A DNA stretch of 37,914 bases from Oscillospiraceae bacterium (lineage in GTDB: Bacteria; Bacillota; Clostridia; Oscillospirales; Ruminococcaceae): assembly GCA_017505635.1 (NCBI GenBank), contig JAFVOU010000022.1, forward strand, positions 1 to 37,914, given 5' to 3'. The position numbers and the translations under genes were made by a program. Of the stretch, positions 32,091 through 37,914 are shown one piece after another. The notes below the pieces were generated by a model. That model was not told where the DNA came from. It did not search any database and saw nothing but the letters and a program-made list of their open reading frames with translations. Every line of letters starts with the position of its first letter. Within the stretch, counting starts at the first letter, position 1.

Positions 32091-33572
32091 ATGAGGAGCA
32101 GTGGCATCCTGATGCATCTTTCTTCTCTACCCTCTCCTTACGGAATAGGCAATATGGGCAAATCTGCCCGTGATTTTGCCGATTTTCTTGCCGAAGCCGG
32201 CCAGAAATACTGGCAGCTGCTGCCAATCTGCCCTACAGGCTATGGCGACAGCCCCTACCAGTCCTACTCTACCAACGCAGGCAACCCCTATTTTATCGAC
32301 CTTGACACCCTTTGCGAAGAAGGTCTGCTGACCAGAGAAGAAATTGAAGAATACTTCTGGGGCGACGACGAAGAAAAGGTTGATTACGGTGCCCTTTACA
32401 ACGGACGTTATCCTGTGCTTAAAAAAGCCGCTGCACGTTTCTGGCAGAATCCTGACAAGGAATTTGAAGATTTCTGCGACAGAAATGCATTCTGGCTTGA
32501 AGATTACGCACTGTTTATGGCTCTTAAAAAGAACCTTGGCGGTGCACCTTGGTACAGCTGGGATGCACCTATCCGCAACCGTGAAGCTGCAGCACTTGAA
32601 GCTGTGAAAGAAAAATACGCTGATGAAGTTAAATTCTGGAAAACAGTTCAGTATATTTTCTTTAAACAGTGGTACAGCCTTCTTGGATATGTAAACAGCA
32701 AAGGCATCAAAATTATCGGTGACCTGCCAATCTACGTTAGTCTTGACGGCGTTGACGTATGGAGCAGTCCTGAACTGTTCCAGCTGGATGACACCCGTGT
32801 GCCAAGAGAAGTTGCAGGCTGTCCGCCTGACGGATTTTCCGCTGACGGTCAGCTATGGGGCAACCCTTTGTACGACTGGGATTATCACCAGCAGACCGGC
32901 TATGAATGGTGGATTAAACGCATAGAATATCTGTGCAGTGTTTATGATGTGCTGAGAATCGACCATTTCCGCGGCTTTGACACATACTACGCCATTCCTT
33001 ACGGCGACATAACCGCCAAAAACGGTGTGTGGAAGCAGGGCCCGGGCATGAAACTGTTCAATGCTGTGGAAAACGCAATAGGCCGTCAGCCTATCATTGC
33101 CGAAGACCTTGGCTATCTGACCGATACTGTTAAAAAACTGCTGGAAGACAGTGGTTTTCCGGGTATGAAGGTGCTGCAGTTTGCATTTGACACCCGTGAT
33201 GAAAACAGTATTGAATATCTGCCATGGAAACACCCTGCAAACAGTATTGCCTACATCGGTACCCACGACAATGACACAGCCTGTGGCTGGATAGAAAGCG
33301 CAATGCCTGAAGATGTCGTTTTTGCCAAGGAATTTCTTGGACTTAACGAAAACGAGGGTTACAACTGGGGTATGATACGCGCACTGCTTACAAGCAATGC
33401 AGACACAGCAATCATACAGTACCAGGATTTGCTTGGTCTTGGCAGCGAAGCCAGAATGAACACCCCTTCATCAGTAGGTGCAAACTGGCTGTGGCGCACC
33501 AGAAAAGGCACATTCAATGCAGAACTTGCTGCAAAACTCCGTCACAAGACAGAACTTTACAGCAGATTGTAA
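32091..33572 (+). CDS. malQ: 4-alpha-glucanotransferase (amylomaltase), GH77
   Basis: A 493-residue amylomaltase of normal length. MRSSGILMHLSSLPSPYGIG, then FLAEAGQKYWQLLPICPTGYGDSPYQS and NPYFIDLD are the GH77 start. The catalytic nucleophile lies in DVLRIDHFRGF, the acid/base Glu in IAEDLGYLT and the third carboxylate in YIGTHDNDT. It transfers glucan segments between maltodextrins, releasing glucose and lengthening chains for phosphorylase. Its place at the end of the cluster implies that maltodextrins are the transported substrate. No alpha-glucosidase or phosphorylase gene is nearby. AAAGGATG lies 8 bases before the ATG, and a strong terminator follows. Confidence 0.97.
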   Translation: MRSSGILMHLSSLPSPYGIGNMGKSARDFADFLAEAGQKYWQLLPICPTGYGDSPYQSYSTNAGNPYFIDLDTLCEEGLLTREEIEEYFWGDDEEKVDYGALYNGRYPVLKKAAARFWQNPDKEFEDFCDRNAFWLEDYALFMALKKNLGGAPWYSWDAPIRNREAAALEAVKEKYADEVKFWKTVQYIFFKQWYSLLGYVNSKGIKIIGDLPIYVSLDGVDVWSSPELFQLDDTRVPREVAGCPPDGFSADGQLWGNPLYDWDYHQQTGYEWWIKRIEYLCSVYDVLRIDHFRGFDTYYAIPYGDITAKNGVWKQGPGMKLFNAVENAIGRQPIIAEDLGYLTDTVKKLLEDSGFPGMKVLQFAFDTRDENSIEYLPWKHPANSIAYIGTHDNDTACGWIESAMPEDVVFAKEFLGLNENEGYNWGMIRALLTSNADTAIIQYQDLLGLGSEARMNTPSSVGANWLWRTRKGTFNAELAAKLRHKTELYSRL

Positions 33573-33608
33573 AAATAACACTATTACCCATCAAGATAAC
33601 CTCAACAG

Positions 33609-33638
33609 AAAGGGCAGTGCATTTTGCACTGCCCTTTT
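33609..33638 (+). terminator. terminator of the maltodextrin cluster
   Basis: A perfect 12-bp stem (33609-33620 with 33626-33637), loop ATTTT, with the stem ending in CCCTTTT. Confidence 0.9.
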
Positions 33639-33720
33639 ACCTTTATGCCTATTATTTATATAATATCTTTGCTGCATAATTATTTATGTAATATCTTTAT
33701 CTGCACTGAAACCGCAAACA

Positions 33721-33756
33721 AAAAAGGATGTCCGTTATGAACATCCTTTTTGCTTT
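33721..33756. terminator. terminator of the ireB transcript, possibly bidirectional
   Basis: An 11-bp stem (33721-33731 with 33741-33751), 9-base loop. The minus-strand side continues as TTTTTTGTTTG after the stem, and the plus-strand side as GCTTTTTTAATT. Confidence 0.85.
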
Positions 33757-33757
33757 T

Positions 33758-34036
33758 TTAATTGTTCAAAGTGCTCTGAAGCCATACACCGCCAACATCA
33801 AGTGCGTCATATAAACCGCTTTTAACGCCCTGTTTTTTGATGCGCTGCATAAAATCAAGGCTTGTGTCGGTGCTGATAAGTGCCACCTGCACTTTGTCGG
33901 CAATTTCTTGCCCGCCCACTTGTTTTGTGCTTACAACATTCAAATACACAATGTATTCTTTTGATGGGTCACCATAATAAATTTCGTTGTTGTTTCTTAC
34001 AAGTGGCAGTCCTTTATAGGTCACTTTTGTGTCCAT
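33758..34036 (-). CDS. small conserved-looking protein of unknown function
   Basis: A 92-residue protein I do not recognise. AAAGGAGG lies 8 bases before the ATG and the terminator follows at once, so it is clearly a gene. It has no signal or membrane segment. The middle (EYIVYLNVVSTKQVGGQEIADKVQVALISTD in parts) looks like alternating beta strands, and the end (DALDVGGVWLQSTLNN) has a conserved-looking glycine pair. It is the second gene behind ireB, 43 bases away. In Bacillus that position is held by the Holliday junction resolvase YrrK; this protein lacks any resemblance to it. Confidence 0.7.
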   Translation of the reverse strand: MDTKVTYKGLPLVRNNNEIYYGDPSKEYIVYLNVVSTKQVGGQEIADKVQVALISTDTSLDFMQRIKKQGVKSGLYDALDVGGVWLQSTLNN

Positions 34037-34079
34037 AGGGGATTACCTCCTTTTATTGTGGTGCCTTAACAAACGTTAC

Positions 34080-34322
34080 TTAAGCCAGATAATATTTAAG
34101 CACAGCCTGCAAAATATCGTCTCTGTCAAGTTTTCTTATTTTGTTTCGTGCACCCTGATGTGTAGTGATGTAGGTTGGATCTTCGGAAAGAATGTAACCC
34201 ACAATCTGATTTATCGGATTATAACCCTTCTGTTCCAGTGCATTATATACTTCCTTCAGAATCATTCTGATTTCATTATCTTTTTCGTTGTGTACAGAGA
34301 AAACAGCTGTTGCGTCGTTCAT
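34080..34322 (-). CDS. ireB: IreB family regulatory phosphoprotein (UPF0297/DUF965)
   Basis: An 80-residue protein. NPINQIVGYILSEDPTYITTHQGARNKIRKLDRDDILQAVLKYYLA (family blocks NPINQIVGY, YITTHQGARN and IRKLDRD) is diagnostic of IreB. In Enterococcus the short N-terminus is phosphorylated on threonines by the PASTA kinase IreK and affects cell-wall stress resistance; here one Thr is in the equivalent region (NDATAVF). Neighbours differ from the usual alaS-ireB-ruvX order: pheT is upstream and the unknown small gene downstream. GGAGGG lies 7 bases before the ATG, and an own promoter is present. Confidence 0.94.
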   Translation of the reverse strand: MNDATAVFSVHNEKDNEIRMILKEVYNALEQKGYNPINQIVGYILSEDPTYITTHQGARNKIRKLDRDDILQAVLKYYLA

Positions 34323-34352
34323 CCTACATCCCTCCTTTATTTGCTACTTTAT

Positions 34353-34381
34353 ATTGTACCTTATTTTGCATTTTAATTCAA
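34353..34381 (-). promoter_or_regulatory. promoter of ireB and the small gene
   Basis: Minus strand: -35 TTGAAT (34376-34381), 17-base spacer, -10 TACAAT (34353-34358). It lies in the 69-base gap after pheT, where I see no terminator, so pheST read-through into ireB is also possible. Confidence 0.6.
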
Positions 34382-34391
34382 TAGCAATATA

Positions 34392-36779
34392 CTATGTTCT
34401 CAAAAATACGCCAATTTTTTCAAGATTTGCCAGAATATCACCTGTGCATTTATCTGCAATTGCATCTGTAAGTGTTGCTGTTTTGTCACGGAGAACAAGA
34501 GCATATGCAAGAGATTTTTTGCCTGCTTCAAGTCTGTCGCCTGTGTAAACGTCAAACAGTTTTACACTTTCAAGATATTCGCCGCAGCTTGCCTTGATAA
34601 TATCGATAATTTCACCGTTGGAAATGGATTTGTCACATACAAATGCAAAGTCGCGTGTCATTGCAGGGAATTTTGCAAGTGCCTTATACTGTCTTGCACC
34701 GCCGATGTGTCCAAACAGCTTGTCGCCGTCAAGGTCGCAGATGCAAACTTTTGCCTTGATGCCGTAGTTGCCCAAAACTGCAGGGTGAAGTTCGCCTATT
34801 GTTGCAACAACTTCGCCGTCAACAAGCACATCAGCACAGCGGCCCGGGTGATATGTTGTGTTTTCGCGGTTGCGGACAAATTTTACATCTTCGATATTGA
34901 GTGCCCAGAGGATTTTTTCCAGTGCACCTTTAAGGAAGAAGAAATCCTTGCCCTGACCGTAAACAGCCATAACAAATTTTTCAATTTCCTGTGGAAGTTC
35001 TTCACCTTCGATTACGCGGTATTCTGTTGCGTTTTCAAAGAGGGAAACATTGTCGATACGGCTGTTGTAGTTTCTCTGCACAACGTTCATCATGGAAGCA
35101 ACTGCTGTTGTTCTCATAACAGAAGTATCTTCGCCCAGAGGGTTAGAGATTACAACAGGGTTTCTCAGGTCGCTGTCTGCAGGGATGTTGAGCAGGTCAA
35201 AGTTCTTTGGAGAATAGAAAGAGAATGTTTCAATTTCGTAGAAACCAAGACCAAGGAGATATCTGATTACATTTTTTGTAAAGAGCTGACGTTCTGTAAG
35301 GCGTGCTGTTGCTGTGCCTTTCATAATTGTACTTGGCAGTTTGTTGTAGCCGTACATTCTTGCAATTTCTTCGGACAGGTCGTTGTACTGTGTAACTTCG
35401 TCCTTTGCAATGTCATAGCGGTGTGTTGGCACGATAACTGTGTCATCTTCCACTTTAAAGCCAAGGGAAAGGAGTGTTTTTTCCATATCAGCCTTTGCAA
35501 TTTCTGTGCCGAGGATTTCGTTGATTTTTTCAGCGTTGAATGGCACCTTGCGTTCGTATCTTGGGGATGGGTAAACGTCGATAACACCGCCGATTACATC
35601 ACCTGCATCAAGTTCAACAACAAGTTCCATAGCTTTTGCAAGTGCAGGCATACAGTTTTCCGGGTTAAGGCCTTTTTCAAACTTGCCGGAAGCTTCTGTT
35701 CTTAAACCAAGCTGACGGGAAGCATATCTTACTTTAGGACCGTCAAAACATGCGGATTCAAACACAACCATATTTGTGTCTTCGTAAACGCCGCTGTATT
35801 CGCCGCCCATAACACCTGCAACAGCAATTGGTTCTTCGCTGTCAGAGATAACAAGCATATTTTCATTGAGTTTTCTCTGAACACCGTCAAGTGTCATAAT
35901 TTCTTCGCCCTGTTTTGCAAGACGAACGTCGATAAGATTGCCTTTAACATATTTGTGGTCAAATGCGTGCATTGGGTGACCATAGAGAAGCATTACATAG
36001 TTTGTAATGTCAACGATGTTGTTGATTGGTCTTACACCGCAAACACGCAGTTTTTCGCGCAGCCAGCGTGGAGATGGTTTAACGCGAACGTTTTTAATCA
36101 TAGCTGCTGCGTAACGCATGCAGTGGTCTGTGTCTCTGATTTTTACAGAGAGATAGTTGTTGATATCATCTTCGCCCTGTGGCATAACAGGTTTTGGTTC
36201 ATTGAAAGGAACGCCGAAAGTTGCGCTTGCTTCTCTTGCAAGGCCAAGAACAGAAAGACAGTCAGGACGGTTTGGTGTAATTTCAAATTCCACCATATAG
36301 TCTTCCATGCCAAGTGCTTTTTCGATTGGTGTGCCAAGTGGCCATTCTTCGTCAAGCACCATAATGCCGTCTTCGATTGCATTTGGAAAATCGTGTGTTG
36401 TAAGGCCAAGTTCGCCAAGAGAACAAAGCATACCGTTGCTCATTACACCGCGCAGTTCGCCCGAGTGGATTTCCTTGCCGCAAGGCAGCAGGCTGTTGTC
36501 AAGCGCAACAGGAACAAGGTCGCCTACAGTAAGGTTTTTTGCACCTGTAACGATAACAATTTCTTCGCTGCCGATGTCGATGCCGCAGATTGTAAGCTTG
36601 TCTGCATTAGGGTGTTTTTCGAGAGAAACAACTTTACCCACAACAACGTTTTTAATTTTGTCCTTTTCTGTGGAGTAAACTTCCACTTTGGAGCCGGACA
36701 TTGTCATATCTTCTGCAAATGTTTTAATGTCGCAGTCAAAAGGTGCGTATTCTTTTAACCAGTTAAGTGATACATCCAT
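34392..36779 (-). CDS. pheT: phenylalanyl-tRNA synthetase beta subunit
   Basis: A 795-residue PheT of the long bacterial type. It begins MDVSLNWLKEYAPFDCDIKT; the tRNA-binding EMAP-like domain is at about 40-150 (VVVGKVVSLEKHPNADKLTICG in part), the B3/B4 editing domain follows (about 200-390), then B5 and the catalytic-like core, and the last 95 residues are the anticodon-binding FDX-ACB domain (YKALAKFPAMTRDFAFVCD). With PheS it forms the alpha2-beta2 enzyme that charges tRNA-Phe and edits Tyr. AAGGAGG overlaps the pheS stop codon, 14 bases upstream, so the pair is translationally coupled. Confidence 0.97.
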   Translation of the reverse strand: MDVSLNWLKEYAPFDCDIKTFAEDMTMSGSKVEVYSTEKDKIKNVVVGKVVSLEKHPNADKLTICGIDIGSEEIVIVTGAKNLTVGDLVPVALDNSLLPCGKEIHSGELRGVMSNGMLCSLGELGLTTHDFPNAIEDGIMVLDEEWPLGTPIEKALGMEDYMVEFEITPNRPDCLSVLGLAREASATFGVPFNEPKPVMPQGEDDINNYLSVKIRDTDHCMRYAAAMIKNVRVKPSPRWLREKLRVCGVRPINNIVDITNYVMLLYGHPMHAFDHKYVKGNLIDVRLAKQGEEIMTLDGVQRKLNENMLVISDSEEPIAVAGVMGGEYSGVYEDTNMVVFESACFDGPKVRYASRQLGLRTEASGKFEKGLNPENCMPALAKAMELVVELDAGDVIGGVIDVYPSPRYERKVPFNAEKINEILGTEIAKADMEKTLLSLGFKVEDDTVIVPTHRYDIAKDEVTQYNDLSEEIARMYGYNKLPSTIMKGTATARLTERQLFTKNVIRYLLGLGFYEIETFSFYSPKNFDLLNIPADSDLRNPVVISNPLGEDTSVMRTTAVASMMNVVQRNYNSRIDNVSLFENATEYRVIEGEELPQEIEKFVMAVYGQGKDFFFLKGALEKILWALNIEDVKFVRNRENTTYHPGRCADVLVDGEVVATIGELHPAVLGNYGIKAKVCICDLDGDKLFGHIGGARQYKALAKFPAMTRDFAFVCDKSISNGEIIDIIKASCGEYLESVKLFDVYTGDRLEAGKKSLAYALVLRDKTATLTDAIADKCTGDILANLEKIGVFLRT

Positions 36780-36793
36780 TGTAAATTACCTCC

Positions 36794-37813
36794 TTAGAAC
36801 TGTGACAGGAAACGCATGTCATTTTCGTACATGAGTCGCATATCGTCAATGTCGTAACGCATCATTGTAAGTCTTTCAAGACCCATACCGAATGCAAAGC
36901 CTGAGTATTTTGTGCTGTCGATGCCGCAGCTTTCAAGAACAACAGGGTTTACAATGCCGCTGCCGAGAATTTCAATCCAGCCTTCGCCTTTGCACAGACG
37001 GCAGCCTTTGCCGCCGCATTTAAAGCAGGTCATATCCATTTCGGCACTTGGTTCTGTGTAAGCAAAGTGATGCGGACGGAAACGAACCTTTGTTTCAGGA
37101 CCGAACATATTTTTAACAAATGCTTCCAGTGTACCTTTAAGGTCTGCCATTGTGATATTTTCGTCGATAACAAGACCTTCAATCTGGTGGAACAATGGGC
37201 TGTGTGTTGCGTCAACTTCGTCAGCGCGGTAAACACGGCCTGGTGCAATAATGCGGATTGGCAGTTTTTCGTTGAGCATTGTTCTTACCTGCACAGGAGA
37301 TGTCTGTGTGCGCAGAACAATGTTTTCGGTGATGTAGAATGTGTCCTGTGTGTCACGGGACGGATGGGATTTTGGCATATTGAGCATTTCGAAGTTGTAT
37401 TTGTCAAGTTCAACTTCAGGACCTGCTGCAACAGAGAAGCCCATACCAAGGAAAATTTCTTTAAGTTCGTCAAGAACAAGCTGGATTGGGTGACGTTTGC
37501 CCATTTCGAACTCGTTGCCAGGAAGTGTGATGTCAAGTTCTTCCTCAACAAGCTGATTTTCCATAAGTGCTTTTTTGATTTCTTCAAGTTTTGTTTCGAT
37601 GGCTTTTTCCACAACTTCTCTTACTTCGTTTGCAAGAGCGCCCATAACAGGTCTTTCTTCTGCGGAAAGTTTGCCCATCTGTTTAAGAATTGCTGTAACT
37701 TCGCCTTTTTTGCCAAGAACACGAACGCGGATATCATCGATTTCTGCAGGTGTTGTTGCCTGTGCAATCTGTTCGAGACTCAGCTGACGAATGTTTTCAA
37801 GCTGCTGTTTCAT
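36794..37813 (-). CDS. pheS: phenylalanyl-tRNA synthetase alpha subunit
   Basis: A 339-residue PheS. An N-terminal coiled coil (about 1-90) is followed by the class II catalytic core: motif 2 in the GRVYRADEVDATHSPLFHQIEG region (in part), and motif 3 FGMGLERLTMMRY near the end. RFRPHHFAYTEPSAEMD is the family block. CFKCGGKGCRLCKGEGW is a cysteine-rich, possibly zinc-binding loop found in many bacterial PheS. AGAAGGAG lies 8 bases before the ATG. Transcription comes from beyond the window through the T-box leader. Confidence 0.97.
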   Translation of the reverse strand: MKQQLENIRQLSLEQIAQATTPAEIDDIRVRVLGKKGEVTAILKQMGKLSAEERPVMGALANEVREVVEKAIETKLEEIKKALMENQLVEEELDITLPGNEFEMGKRHPIQLVLDELKEIFLGMGFSVAAGPEVELDKYNFEMLNMPKSHPSRDTQDTFYITENIVLRTQTSPVQVRTMLNEKLPIRIIAPGRVYRADEVDATHSPLFHQIEGLVIDENITMADLKGTLEAFVKNMFGPETKVRFRPHHFAYTEPSAEMDMTCFKCGGKGCRLCKGEGWIEILGSGIVNPVVLESCGIDSTKYSGFAFGMGLERLTMMRYDIDDMRLMYENDMRFLSQF

Positions 37814-37867
37814 TTTGTTTTCTCCTTCTTTTTTCTTTGTGTAAACTTTGGGACGAAGGTTGGCAAT

Positions 37868-37914
37868 AAAAAAAAGCCCCGCCCCTTAAAAAATAAGGGA
37901 CGAAGCGTAACTCC
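37868..37914 (-). promoter_or_regulatory. T-box leader of pheST, 3' part (terminator)
   Basis: Minus strand: the sequence CGCTTCGTCCCTT typical of the 3' arm after a T-box, then a 12-bp terminator stem (37876-37887 with 37895-37906, three G-T pairs) and eight T. This is the terminator half of a T-box riboswitch, which reads tRNA charging and lets transcription continue when tRNA-Phe is uncharged. The specifier loop and the T-box itself lie outside the window, so Phe specificity is inferred from the downstream genes. Confidence 0.82.

Noticed and set aside
1..37914. Defence system, prophage, CRISPR array or biosynthetic cluster
   Set aside because: I looked for integrases, transposases, nucleases, toxin-antitoxin pairs, regular spaced repeats and large synthases. 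All protein genes except one small one fit housekeeping, transport or envelope families.

Overview
The window looks like ordinary chromosome from an anaerobic, low-to-mid GC member of the Clostridia (Firmicutes), most likely an Oscillospiraceae/Ruminococcaceae-type gut commensal. The evidence is a large single-chain pyruvate:ferredoxin oxidoreductase, the hrcA-grpE-dnaK-dnaJ order with a CIRCE-type operator, strong AGGAGG ribosome binding sites with frequent GTG/TTG starts, a T-box leader on pheST, IreB and DUF1292 proteins, and a 6S RNA next to tcdA as in Bacillus. The genus assignment is inference. I count 30 protein genes, one 6S-type RNA, the 3' end of a T-box, and many promoters and terminators. 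I found no tRNA, rRNA, CRISPR array, prophage, transposase or recognisable defence system.

Layout. 1-2150: nudF-type Nudix hydrolase behind a CBS-domain CNNM/CorC membrane protein (minus strand), divergent from por. 2206-5960: por, very strongly codon-biased, followed by an unusual compact RNA element and a terminator. 5966-6089: a MITE-like structured inverted-repeat element. 6110-9882: ung, yfhO-like and DUF975 membrane-protein genes (minus). 9884-14961: the heat-shock operon hrcA-grpE-dnaK-dnaJ (minus) with promoter and CIRCE. 14962-15305: an intergenic stretch holding a second, widened copy of the hrcA promoter/operator module. 15306-17731: lepA and a histidine phosphatase (plus). 17832-21923: glycosyltransferase, ridA, cardiolipin synthase and a lipoprotein cyclophilin (all minus). 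22134-23476: DUF1292 protein, 6S RNA and tcdA (plus). 23582-26487: DUF624-like and DUF2142 membrane-protein genes (minus). 26740-33640: a maltodextrin-type ABC uptake cluster (binding protein, two permeases, LacI regulator, ATPase, MalQ) with one palindromic operator. 33758-34322: ireB plus an unrecognised small protein gene (minus). 34392-37914: pheS-pheT under a T-box whose 5' part lies beyond the window.

How the genes work together. por supplies acetyl-CoA and reduced ferredoxin from pyruvate. The ABC cluster brings in maltodextrins, and MalQ remodels them in the cytoplasm. The cluster encodes its own LacI repressor, which probably acts at the palindrome just downstream of the promoter, and an internal terminator should keep the binding protein in excess over the membrane subunits. 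HrcA represses its own chaperone operon. YfhO-like, DUF2142, glycosyltransferase, cardiolipin synthase, DUF975 and DUF624 proteins are scattered envelope functions.

I see no obviously novel multi-gene system. The most unusual signals are non-coding: the tightly packed four-way-junction element after por, the MITE-like element beside it, and the duplicated hrcA promoter/operator module.
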